Notes under the pieces: generated by a model
Databases searched by the model: none
What the model saw: only the letters and a program-made list of their open reading frames with translations
What the model was told of the DNA's origin: nothing
Source of the DNA: Gaiellasilicea sp037721555
GTDB lineage: Bacteria; Actinomycetota; Thermoleophilia; Gaiellales; Gaiellaceae
Assembly (NCBI GenBank): GCA_037721555.1
Contig: JBBJOI010000013.1
Span: forward strand, 1-64,000
Direction: 5' to 3'
Length of the DNA stretch: 64,000 nt
Shown here: positions 1 to 7,305 of the stretch, in pieces
How the letters are laid out: the number at the start of each line of letters is the position of its first letter
Position numbering within the stretch: position 1 is the stretch's first letter
Translations under genes and position numbers: made by a program

Positions 1-46
1 AACCGGATTTTGAGTCCGGCGCGTCTGCCAGTTCCGCCACTTCGGC
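1..46 (-). tRNA. tRNA-Leu (CAA), 5' part, cut by window edge
   Basis: Read on the minus strand, the RNA begins GCCGAAG and runs through a D-arm (GTGGCGGAACTGGCAGAC) into an anticodon stem CCGGA/TCCGG that closes the loop CTCAAAA. This gives anticodon CAA, which reads UUG leucine codons. The large D-loop and the GCCGAAG acceptor start are typical of class II tRNA-Leu. The variable arm, T-arm and 3' acceptor strand lie beyond the left edge. It is divergent from the phosphofructokinase gene. Confidence 0.9.
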
Positions 47-112
47 TCTGTCTCGATGGTAACGCGCATGCCACCAACTGCCGTCCCCACCGAAGGCTCG
101 TACACTCAGGCG

Positions 113-1162
113 GTGACCCAGCGGGTCGGCATCCTCACCGGCGGCGGCGACTGTCCGGGCCTGAACGCGGTGATCAGGGCTGTGACACGCCGCTCGCTGA
201 ATCGCGGCTGGGCGGTTGCCGGTGTCCGCGAGGGCTGGCGCGGCCTCGTCGAGGGGATCGTGGAGCCGCTCGGGCCGCGCGAGATCTCCGGCATCCTGCC
301 GCGCGGCGGGACGATCCTCGGTACCACGCGCACGAATCCGTACACGGTGGCCGGCGGCGTCGAGCGGGTGCTCGAGAGCATGATGCGGGAGCGGTTGCAC
401 GCCCTCGTCGCGATCGGCGGGGAGGACACGCTGGGCGTCGCGGCGCGCCTCCACGCGGAGCAGAACTTTCCGGTTGTCGGAGTCCCGAAGACGATCGACA
501 ACGACCTGAACGGAACCGACTACACGTTCGGCTTTGACACCGCGGTCACGATCGCGACCGAGGCGATCGACCGGCTGCACACGACGGCCGAGTCGCACAA
601 CCGCGTCATGGTCGTGGAGGTGATGGGTCGACACACGGGCTGGATTGCCGTGCACAGCGGCATAGCCGGCGGTGCCGACGTGATCCTGATCCCCGAGCAG
701 CCCGTCACGGTCGAGGAGGCGTGCCGCCAGCTCGAGAAGAGGCACGAGACCGGCAAGGACTTTTCGATCGTGGTCGTCAGTGAGGGCTACGAGCTGACCT
801 ACGAGTCGGGCGAGCGGCGACTCGTGGCCGGTAAGGCGCGCCCCACCGACCAGTTCGGCCACGTCGTCCTCGGCGGGGTCGGCGATGCACTCGGTCATGA
901 GATCGAGCAACGGACTGGCTTCGAGACGCGGGTGACCGTCTTGGGGCACGTCCAGCGAGGCGGCACACCCACCCCGCGTGACCGCGTGCTCGCCACGCGC
1001 TACGGGCTCAAGGCCGCCGACCTCGTGCACGAGGGCAGGTTCGGCCAGATGGCGGCGCTCAGAGGGGACGCTGTTGTCTCGGTGCCGCTCGCGGAGGCGA
1101 CGGCCACACTCAAGACCGTGCCGGCGCACTGGTACGAGACCGCACGCGCGTTCTTCGGCTAG
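113..1162 (+). CDS. pfkA: 6-phosphofructokinase, PPi-type active site
   Basis: Phosphorylates fructose 6-phosphate in glycolysis; 349 residues from the GTG at 113. The family opening GILTGGGDCPGLNAV follows at once, so the in-frame ATG at 56, which would add 19 unrelated residues, is unlikely. The two residues that usually decide the phosphoryl donor are Asp105 in GGEDTLG and Lys126 in VPKTIDND. They correspond to E. coli Gly104 and Gly124, and the D/K pair is the established signature of PPi-dependent enzymes. The catalytic TIDND motif is intact. The stop overlaps the stop of the convergent glycosyltransferase by 4 nt. PPi use is a prediction from these two residues. Confidence 0.9.
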   Translation: MTQRVGILTGGGDCPGLNAVIRAVTRRSLNRGWAVAGVREGWRGLVEGIVEPLGPREISGILPRGGTILGTTRTNPYTVAGGVERVLESMMRERLHALVAIGGEDTLGVAARLHAEQNFPVVGVPKTIDNDLNGTDYTFGFDTAVTIATEAIDRLHTTAESHNRVMVVEVMGRHTGWIAVHSGIAGGADVILIPEQPVTVEEACRQLEKRHETGKDFSIVVVSEGYELTYESGERRLVAGKARPTDQFGHVVLGGVGDALGHEIEQRTGFETRVTVLGHVQRGGTPTPRDRVLATRYGLKAADLVHEGRFGQMAALRGDAVVSVPLAEATATLKTVPAHWYETARAFFG

Positions 1163-2592
1163 GAGGCGCTCGCGCCGATCCGGTAGAGCGCGACCCACGG
1201 GCCGCGGAGCCCGCCTCCGCCGTCCACACGCAGCACCCGGGCTCCGCGTTTCTCCAGCGCCCGGTAGAAGCGCGTCTCCGCCGGGTAGCTCGACGCCGCC
1301 GCGAGCACGCGGTCGGCGACTGCGCCCGTCACGAGCACGTACTCGACGCCCTGCTCACGCAGCGCACGGAGGTCGCGGTTCGGATCCGCCGGGCGGCCAG
1401 GGCCGGGCAACGTCAACTCAACCGTCGGGCGGGGGTCGACAGGCGGGGTCGACGGTTCGACAGCGATTCTGGCACCAAGAGGAACGTGCGCCTCGATCCA
1501 GCGGTGGGCGACGACACGGGTATCGGTACGGGTGAGGCCGCGAACCTCACCCAGCGACCACGCGAGCGGCACTAGCAGCAGGACGAGGGCGGCGGGAGCG
1601 AGACCCCGGGTGCGACCGGCAAGCACGCCGAGCACGGGGATGAGCGGCAGCACGTAGCGGTCGAAATGCGCACCGAGTGTAAGCAGCTGGCCGAAGAAAA
1701 CGAGCGCGAACGAGGCGAGCACGAGGTCAGCGCGGCCGCTCGGGCCGATACGACCGAGCTTGTGCCGCTGTGACATCAGCCCAGCGAGCGCGAACCCCAG
1801 CCCCACGAGACCGACGAGCAGGAACGGGCCCAGGCTCTCCCAGAGGCGGTCGAGGAAAGCGACCGGTGCGACGTGGTCTGCCTCGAACCCGAGCCAGCCC
1901 GCCCGCGCGAGACGCTGAACCCGCGAGACGTCCGCCCAGGCTGCGCCGGCGTGCAGGAGGACGAACGGGCTCGTGAGCGCGAAGGCGCCGACCGCAAGCG
2001 CGGCGGCGAGAGCGAGACGCCGCCACTGCCTCCAGCCGCAGAGCACGAGAGGCACCGCGAGGAAGATCCCGGGGTACTTCGCCGACGCGGCCAAACCGAC
2101 CGCAGCGCCTGCCCACTCCAGTCGGCCCGTCACGACGAGGGCCAGCGCGACGGTGGCGACCGTCGTGAGCAGGACGTCGGTCACGGCTGCGTGCGAGTAG
2201 ACGACGTGAACGGTGGCGACCGCGCAGGCGGCCCCCCCGACGAGCCCTGCTGCCGTCCCGTACGCCGCGCGCCCGAGCCACCAGGCGGCTGCCACTCCCG
2301 CGATCCCGATCGCCGCCGCCACGGCGCGTGCCAGCCCGTACGACGGGCCTCCGACCGCAGCCTGGAAAGGCGCCAGCAGATCGAAGAGCAGCCCCGGGTA
2401 GTCGTACCAGCCCGGATCGAGCGTGCGGTCGTGCGCCATCGCCCACGCGCGCGGGACGATCGACTCCTCGTCCGGGTTCAGGAGCGGGAACGGCAACCCG
2501 TAGCGCAGCCCGGGAACGCGTAGGGCCGCCGCGAGCGCGAGCAGGGCGACGAGCGCGAGAAAGCTCGGGTTAGGCCGTCGGGTCGTGCGCAC
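1159..2592 (-). CDS. GT-C fold (family 39/ArnT-like) membrane glycosyltransferase
   Basis: A polytopic membrane protein of 477 residues with about ten hydrophobic stretches. The first membrane segment (FLALVALLALAAALRVPGL) is followed by NPDEESIV, the acidic DE motif of the first outer loop that GT-C enzymes use to bind a lipid-phosphate sugar donor. GT39 and ArnT-like proteins move mannose or aminoarabinose onto proteins or lipid carriers at the membrane; acceptor and sugar cannot be read here. I chose the GTG at 2592, which overlaps the upstream gene by 23 nt. A longer frame to 2712 has arginine/serine-rich sequence unlike the family. Confidence 0.75.
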   Translation of the reverse strand: MRTTRRPNPSFLALVALLALAAALRVPGLRYGLPFPLLNPDEESIVPRAWAMAHDRTLDPGWYDYPGLLFDLLAPFQAAVGGPSYGLARAVAAAIGIAGVAAAWWLGRAAYGTAAGLVGGAACAVATVHVVYSHAAVTDVLLTTVATVALALVVTGRLEWAGAAVGLAASAKYPGIFLAVPLVLCGWRQWRRLALAAALAVGAFALTSPFVLLHAGAAWADVSRVQRLARAGWLGFEADHVAPVAFLDRLWESLGPFLLVGLVGLGFALAGLMSQRHKLGRIGPSGRADLVLASFALVFFGQLLTLGAHFDRYVLPLIPVLGVLAGRTRGLAPAALVLLLVPLAWSLGEVRGLTRTDTRVVAHRWIEAHVPLGARIAVEPSTPPVDPRPTVELTLPGPGRPADPNRDLRALREQGVEYVLVTGAVADRVLAAASSYPAETRFYRALEKRGARVLRVDGGGGLRGPWVALYRIGASAS

Positions 2593-3136
2593 CGACGAGA
2601 ACGGCGTCGCAGCCGGCGCGCTCGAGCTCGGCGATCTCCGACTCGTTCGCTCGGCCGAGGTCGGCGATCGCAAGCTTGCCGGCGGGAACGTCGGTGAGCA
2701 GGCGGAGAACATGGTCGAGCCGGCCTTCCGGGTCGGGAGCGCCGAGCACGAAGATCTCCGGCTCGAACCGCTCGAGCACGCGACCGATCTGCTCGTCCCG
2801 CTCGATCCGGATCGCCAGCTCGAAGCCGTCCCGGAGATTTAGATGGACGTACTCGAGCCATTCCTCGTCTCCCTCGACGACGCAGGCATCCGCCCCCTCG
2901 ATCGCCTCCGCCCGCTGACCGTCGAAGCTGAAGAGGATCGGCAGCGACGAGGCCCCGGCGACCTCACTCAGGATCCGTTCGTGACCGCTGAGGACGAGCA
3001 GGGCCTCCGCTCCGCCGGTCTCGGCAGCCCGTGCAGCCTCCGGTCCGTCAACCTCGATGATCAGCGAGATACCGTCACCCTCGGAGATGGCTTGGCTCAG
3101 ACGTCTGGGGGCGGCCACGCGCCCGCAGGCTAACAC
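2570..3136 (-). CDS. TrpC-like TIM-barrel protein, short form, function unknown
   Basis: About 188 residues. The pattern EVDGPEAARAAETGGAEALLV near the start and EIAELERAGCDAVLVGAHDP at the end resemble (beta/alpha) units of indole-3-glycerol-phosphate synthase and related phosphate-binding barrels. The protein is some 70 residues shorter than TrpC, and I see no clear TrpC catalytic lysine/glutamate set, so tryptophan synthesis should not be assumed. Start is uncertain: GTG 3136 or GTG 3118, where the basic segment APRRLSQA begins. It is divergent from the secreted protein at 3169 and overlaps the glycosyltransferase start, suggesting a two-gene operon. Confidence 0.6.
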   Translation of the reverse strand: MLACGRVAAPRRLSQAISEGDGISLIIEVDGPEAARAAETGGAEALLVLSGHERILSEVAGASSLPILFSFDGQRAEAIEGADACVVEGDEEWLEYVHLNLRDGFELAIRIERDEQIGRVLERFEPEIFVLGAPDPEGRLDHVLRLLTDVPAGKLAIADLGRANESEIAELERAGCDAVLVGAHDPTA

Positions 3137-3168
3137 GGGCTTAATTCCAGGCCGCTAGCGTTTGCGCG

Positions 3169-4653
3169 ATGCGCACCCGCCTGGTCGGTCCCCTGCTGCT
3201 CGCCGCCGTCGCGCTGAGCGCCGTCGCGGGTGCAGCGCCCTCCGCGCCCATCATCGGCACCGCCCGCGGCGACACGCTCGTCGGCCGGTTCGGCCCGGAC
3301 ACGTTCACTGGCGGACGAGGAAACGACCGCATTGCCGCGGAGTACGACAGCGGGAGCGACCGGATCTCGTGCGGCCCGGGGCGCGATGTCGTGGTTGCCG
3401 ACCCACAGGATCGCGTCGCGTCGGACTGCGAGGTGGTGAGCCGCCGGATCTCGCGCGACCTCTACACGAACCCGGAGAGCCAGCACGAGTCCGAAGCCGA
3501 GCCGGACAGCTACACCGTGGGTGCTAGCACCGTGACGACATTCCAGGTCGGTCGGATGAACGCTGGGGCGTCCACGAACCTTGGGTTCGCGACCTCGAAG
3601 GACGGCGGGCGGACGTGGCGGAAGGGATTCCTGCCGAGCCTGACGAAGGCGTCCGTCCCGCCGGGCCCGTCCGACCGCGCGAGCGACCCCGTGGTGGCCT
3701 ACAGCGTCAAGCACGGCATGTGGCTGATCAGCGGTCTGGCGATCCAGAACGGCGTCGCGACCCGACTCACGATCCAGCGCTCCCGGGATGCGCTCTCCTG
3801 GAGCGCGCCCGTCGACGCCGCTCTCGCGCCGGCCGCCGGCCTCGCCTACGACAAGCAGTGGCTCACCTGCGACAACGAGTCCGCGAGCCCCTACCGCGGT
3901 CGCTGCTACCTGGGCTACACCGACCTGCGCGGCAGCGAGGAGATCTTCGCGCTGCAGCGCTCGGACGACGGTGGGCTGACGTGGTCGGCGCCCCTCACCT
4001 ACCCGATTCACTTCGTCGGCGTGATTCCCGTCGTGCAGCGGGACGGCAAGCTCGTCCTGAGCTCATGGGCGCCTCGGGTTCCCGGGATCGCCGCCCTCGT
4101 CTCGACCGACGGCGGGCTGACTTTGAGCTCACCCGTGACGATCTCGGATCTCCAGACGCGGGACCCGAAGCCGTTCCGAGCCCCCCCGCTGGTCGCAGCG
4201 GAGCTCGACGCGCAGGGAGGCGTCCTCGTCACGTGGCAGGACTGCCGCTTCCGTCCCGGCTGTACCGAGAACGACGTCGTCTTGACCCGCTCGGACGACG
4301 GTGTGACCTGGTCGCCGGTTCGTCGCGTCACCTCCGGCAGGAACGCCGTCATGCCGACGCTCGGCATCGACCCGAGCAACGGGCGGATCGCCGTTCTCTA
4401 CTACGCGCTCTACCCGAACGGCGTCGACGCCGAGCTCGTCACCTCGGCCGACGGGGTTCGGTGGTCGGCGCCACAGCTGCTGAACGCCAGACGGATGTCG
4501 CTCGGCTGGATGCCGCAGACGACACTGGGTCGCATGCTCGCCGACTACATCGCCGTCACGTGGTCGCGCGGCCGGCCTCTCGCGATCTATGCACATGCCT
4601 CCCCGCCCCGGAACGGAAAGCTGCGTCAGGCGATCTACGCCACCGACCGTTGA
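3169..4653 (+). CDS. Secreted RTX-like / BNR-repeat beta-propeller protein
   Basis: 494 residues. The N-terminus is a Sec signal (MRTRLVGPLLLAAVALSAVAGAA) with likely cleavage after Ala. Residues about 28-60 (GTARGDTLVGRFGPDTFTGGRGNDRI) are one degenerate RTX/hemolysin-type calcium-binding block. The rest has sialidase-type Asp-box/BNR motifs such as SKDGGRTWR, SDDGGLTWSAP, SDDGVTWSP and SADGVRWSAP, so a six- or seven-bladed propeller is likely. No sialidase catalytic arginine triad or tyrosine is evident; a structural or glycan-binding surface role is more likely than hydrolysis. The nucleotidyltransferase remnant begins 5 nt downstream. Confidence 0.75.
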   Translation: MRTRLVGPLLLAAVALSAVAGAAPSAPIIGTARGDTLVGRFGPDTFTGGRGNDRIAAEYDSGSDRISCGPGRDVVVADPQDRVASDCEVVSRRISRDLYTNPESQHESEAEPDSYTVGASTVTTFQVGRMNAGASTNLGFATSKDGGRTWRKGFLPSLTKASVPPGPSDRASDPVVAYSVKHGMWLISGLAIQNGVATRLTIQRSRDALSWSAPVDAALAPAAGLAYDKQWLTCDNESASPYRGRCYLGYTDLRGSEEIFALQRSDDGGLTWSAPLTYPIHFVGVIPVVQRDGKLVLSSWAPRVPGIAALVSTDGGLTLSSPVTISDLQTRDPKPFRAPPLVAAELDAQGGVLVTWQDCRFRPGCTENDVVLTRSDDGVTWSPVRRVTSGRNAVMPTLGIDPSNGRIAVLYYALYPNGVDAELVTSADGVRWSAPQLLNARRMSLGWMPQTTLGRMLADYIAVTWSRGRPLAIYAHASPPRNGKLRQAIYATDR

Positions 4654-4658
4654 CTCCG

Positions 4659-5266
4659 ATGATGAGCGCGGCCGACGTCGTCGAGGTGCTCGACGTGCTC
4701 GAAGCCGCCGACGTCGCCGTTTTCCTGGACGGCGGATGGGGCGTCGACGCACTCATCGGCGCGCAGACCCGGGAGCACGACGACCTCGACGTGCACCTTT
4801 CGCTGGAGGACCCCCGCGTGCGGAGGCGTTACTCTTGGCCGCCGGCTTTGCGCGTATGGATGGCGGACGGGAGGCGAACTACGTTCTTCGAGACGTAGCT
4901 GACCGCCGCGTCGACATCCACACGATGACCATCGACGCGACCGGTGGCGGCGACTACGAGCTCGCAGACGGGTCAACCTGGGTCTGGCCCTCGAGTTCCT
5001 TCTCGGGCGTCGGTTCCATCGCCGGCCGGCGGGCCCGCTGCCTCTCACCTCGGGCTCAGGTGCTCGGACACACCGGCTACGAGCTGAGCGATACCGACCC
5101 GCGCGACCTGACGCTTCTCCGCGAGCGCTTCGGTGCCGTCCTCGGTTCGACCTCGCCAAGTAACAGTCTGTTACTTGGCGACAACGACACCCGCGACACC
5201 ACCGCTGACTGCAGAACCGTCTCGCGCGGCGCCTCAAGACGAACATTCCCGCCCGCCCCTGATTAG
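4659..5266 (+). pseudogene. Lincosamide-nucleotidyltransferase-like gene, frameshifted
   Basis: The first about 50 codons read as an LnuA-type nucleotidyltransferase: VAVFLDGGWGVDALIG contains the GG[WF]..D motif, then HDDLDVHLSLED supplies the metal-binding acidic pair. Right after LSLED, at a run of five C (4811-4815), homology continues in another frame: AEALLLAAGFARMDGG, then VDIHTM, then ELADGSTWVWP and LSPRAQVLGHTGYEL. Restoring one base would give a protein of about 160-200 residues. This may be a real disruption or a homopolymer sequencing error. The frame ends inside poorly conserved sequence after a 29-bp palindrome. Related enzymes adenylylate lincosamides or aminoglycosides; the substrate here is unknown. 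Confidence 0.7.
5153..5181. repeat. Perfect 29-bp palindrome (14-bp arms, 1-nt centre)
   Basis: Arms TCGCCAAGTAACAG and CTGTTACTTGGCGA are exact reverse complements around a single T. It lies near the 3' end of the frameshifted nucleotidyltransferase, past the conserved part of the protein. There is no U-tract on either side, so it is not a classical intrinsic terminator. A 1-nt centre suggests a dimeric protein-binding dyad or a mobile/REP-type palindrome more than an RNA hairpin. Confidence 0.7.
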
Positions 5267-5437
5267 CGGGTCGGAAAGGACGGAACGTCCTCGAGGGGCC
5301 CTGGCCGTGGCTTTAAGCCTCGGACCCGGTGTCGAGCCGTGGTCGTCGACGACTGGGCGGAACCCAAGGAGGCAGTGCGACCCGACGAGGGAGGAAACGG
5401 ATTCCCGGTGACGTTCCCAAGAGCCGTGGCTGTGGCT
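5267..5437. other. Convergent intergenic region with two short related motifs
   Basis: This gap lies between the nucleotidyltransferase remnant and the convergent hydrolase. It carries two related motifs, CTTTAAGCCTCGGAC (about 5311-5325) and CTCTAAGCCTCAGG (about 5437-5450, reaching into the hydrolase 3' end), each preceded by CCGTGGC or TGTGGC. They resemble elements near 50633 and 61091. No gene seen. Confidence 0.4.
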
Positions 5438-6352
5438 CTAAGCCTCAGGAATTGCCCTCGGAGCCATTCCGGCGAGGAATCGGCCGATTATCGAGATGGT
5501 CTCCTCCGGGGCATCCGACAGCAGGTCGTGACCCGAGTCGACCTCCTCCACCCGCGCCCGAGGCACGGCGCGGCGGAAGCGCTCGAGTGCCTTCCATCCG
5601 TGGTTGGTGCCAATCGTGTCCGATGCGACGGCGAGCAGGATCGGGAGAACAAGCCGGCCCAACTCCTCTAGCGTCTTGCTCGGCGGCTCGGCCATGACGC
5701 CGTAGGCGGCCGCGGCGAACACCTCGGGCCGCACGATCGGCACGATCACACCGTTTTCCTCACGCATCGCTCCGCGGAGCCGCTCCTCCACCGCCGGCCG
5801 CCATTTCCGCACGAACGGCCTGAAGAACGCGAAGCACTCCTCCCAGGTCGTCCAGCGAGCTTCTCGCGCCTGTTCCCGCGAACTCGCGGTCACCCCCTCC
5901 AGATCCAGCTCTTCGTACCCAGGACGATCCTGGAAGTCGGTGTAGCCGGCGTCGAGCAGGACGAGCGCGTCGAGCCGCTCCGGGGCGTGGGCCGCAAGGT
6001 GGCAACCGATCGTCGCACCCCACGAGAAGCCGACGAAACTGATCGGCTCGAGATTGAGCTCGTCGAAGAGGCCGAGGAGCCGTCGCACGAGCGCGCTCGG
6101 GAGATACTCGACCGGCTCGAGCTCTGGCGTCTCCCAGCCAGGAGGCGAGACCGCGATCACCCGCCGACCGGTTGCCGTCGCAAGCATCGGCCCGTGCTCG
6201 TTCAGCATCACGGGCGCCGGCAATTGCAGCCCCGGCCAGAAGAGGAGAGCGGGCGCGGCGGGATCGCCCCACTCTCGATAAGCGATGGACGCCCTTACTG
6301 GCCGACCGGGTGCCAGACCGTCTTGACCTCGAGGAAGCTCGTGATCGCCCAC
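5438..6352 (-). CDS. Alpha/beta-hydrolase fold protein
   Basis: About 300 residues with the fold's landmarks: ALLFWPGLQL as the HGxx-like oxyanion strand, the nucleophile elbow GFSWGATIG (serine), an acid within LLAVASDTIGTNHG, and the C-terminal histidine in DSGHDLLSD. Likely an esterase or C-C hydrolase; substrate unknown. The only usable start is the GTG at 6352, which puts the first 58 nt inside the end of the truncated aldehyde dehydrogenase gene; homologous sequence (YREWGDP) begins about 23 codons in. Last gene of the deoC operon, so it may act on a sugar- or aldehyde-derived ester. Confidence 0.75.
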   Translation of the reverse strand: MGDHELPRGQDGLAPGRPVRASIAYREWGDPAAPALLFWPGLQLPAPVMLNEHGPMLATATGRRVIAVSPPGWETPELEPVEYLPSALVRRLLGLFDELNLEPISFVGFSWGATIGCHLAAHAPERLDALVLLDAGYTDFQDRPGYEELDLEGVTASSREQAREARWTTWEECFAFFRPFVRKWRPAVEERLRGAMREENGVIVPIVRPEVFAAAAYGVMAEPPSKTLEELGRLVLPILLAVASDTIGTNHGWKALERFRRAVPRARVEEVDSGHDLLSDAPEETISIIGRFLAGMAPRAIPEA

Positions 6353-7098
6353 GGGCTCTGCTCGTCGGGCTCGCCGCGCACGATCCGCTTCACGTTGTCG
6401 GCCGCGAGGCGCTCCAGCTCCGCGGTCTGACCGTCCGCGCCCGTGAGGTCGAGCGCGTTCACGTCCATGTGCTCGGCAAGGGTCGGAGCCAGCTCGCCGC
6501 GCCGGCCGGTGAGGATGTTGACGACGCCGCCCGGAAGATCCGAGGTGGCGATCGCCTCCGCGAGCTCGATCGCCGCTAGTGGCCGTGTCTCCGACGCCAC
6601 GACAACGGCGGCGTTCCCGCCTACGAGCACCGGCACGAGCCGCGAGACCAGGCCGCCGAGCGACGGCTCGTCGGGCGCGAGGACGGCGACGACTCCAGTC
6701 GGCTCAGGCACCGTGAAGTTGAAGTACGGCCCCGACACTGGATTCGAGGAACCGACCACCTGCGCGATCTTGTCCGCCCAGCCGGCGTACCAGACGACGC
6801 GGTCGATTGCCGCCTCGACCTCGTCCGTCCCGGTGCAGACCGCGGCAAGGTCGACGGCGCGCGTCTCCATCATCTCTGCAAGCCGGTAGAGCACCTGGCC
6901 GCGGTTGTACGCCGTCGCGGCCGCCCACCCCGGCTGGGCTCCGCGCGCCGCCTTGACCGCGTCGCGGGCATCCTTGCGCGAGGCGCGAGCGACGTTCTGC
7001 CCCTCGGCCTCGTACGTGCGGCCCGACTCCGAACGCGGAAACGCCCCGCCGATGAAGAGCTTGTACGTCTTCCTGATGGGTAGGCGCTCGTTAGGCAT
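6295..7098 (-). CDS. Truncated aldehyde dehydrogenase family protein lacking the catalytic half
   Basis: 267 residues from the ATG at 7098, which has a purine-rich GGAGGAGG about 13 nt upstream. It begins like an ALDH (YKLFIGGAFPRSESGRTY) and keeps the N-terminal NAD-domain landmarks (AAATAYNRGQVLYRLAEMME, VVWYAGWADKI, PTGVVAVLAPDEP, PGGVVNILTG). It then ends at the position of the TGSTEVG motif, here degenerate (LDLTGADGQ). The catalytic glutamate, the catalytic cysteine and the oligomerisation domain are absent. It cannot be a normal dehydrogenase. Next to a full-length ALDH it may be a partner or regulatory subunit (inference). Confidence 0.8.
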   Translation of the reverse strand: MPNERLPIRKTYKLFIGGAFPRSESGRTYEAEGQNVARASRKDARDAVKAARGAQPGWAAATAYNRGQVLYRLAEMMETRAVDLAAVCTGTDEVEAAIDRVVWYAGWADKIAQVVGSSNPVSGPYFNFTVPEPTGVVAVLAPDEPSLGGLVSRLVPVLVGGNAAVVVASETRPLAAIELAEAIATSDLPGGVVNILTGRRGELAPTLAEHMDVNALDLTGADGQTAELERLAADNVKRIVRGEPDEQSPWAITSFLEVKTVWHPVGQ

Positions 7099-7305
7099 CT
7101 GATCCGTGCTGCCTCCTCCCCTCCGCACGGCGAACGGCGACCGCGCACGCGGCCAGAGGCGTTCCAGTAACGAGCCCGAGCATCACCGCCGCCTGCCAGT
7201 CTTCCGGGACCCTCGAGTACCGGTCATCGCGCGCGGCAGGACGTTAGTGATCGCGAACGCCGGCGTTCCTGAAACCGTCATCCGCCGCCCCTCGTCATCC
7301 CGTAC
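7099..7305. other. 207-bp gap between the two aldehyde dehydrogenase genes
   Basis: No convincing gene. On the minus strand a 30-codon frame with one hydrophobic stretch (MLGLVTGTPLAACAVAV) runs up to the truncated ALDH start, but it lacks a good ribosome-binding site. No terminator hairpin with a T-run is visible, so the operon may be transcribed through. Confidence 0.4.

Noticed and set aside
106..501. Minus-strand frame opposite the phosphofructokinase
   Set aside because: Shadow of pfkA; serine/arginine-rich, no motif, no upstream signal.
1873..2523. 216-codon plus-strand frame opposite the glycosyltransferase
   Set aside because: Arg/Glu-rich antisense shadow typical of GC-rich DNA; the opposite strand has membrane helices and a DE motif.
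7099..7230. 30-codon membrane peptide upstream of the truncated ALDH
   Set aside because: One hydrophobic stretch but no Shine-Dalgarno site and no neighbour logic; left as unassigned spacer.
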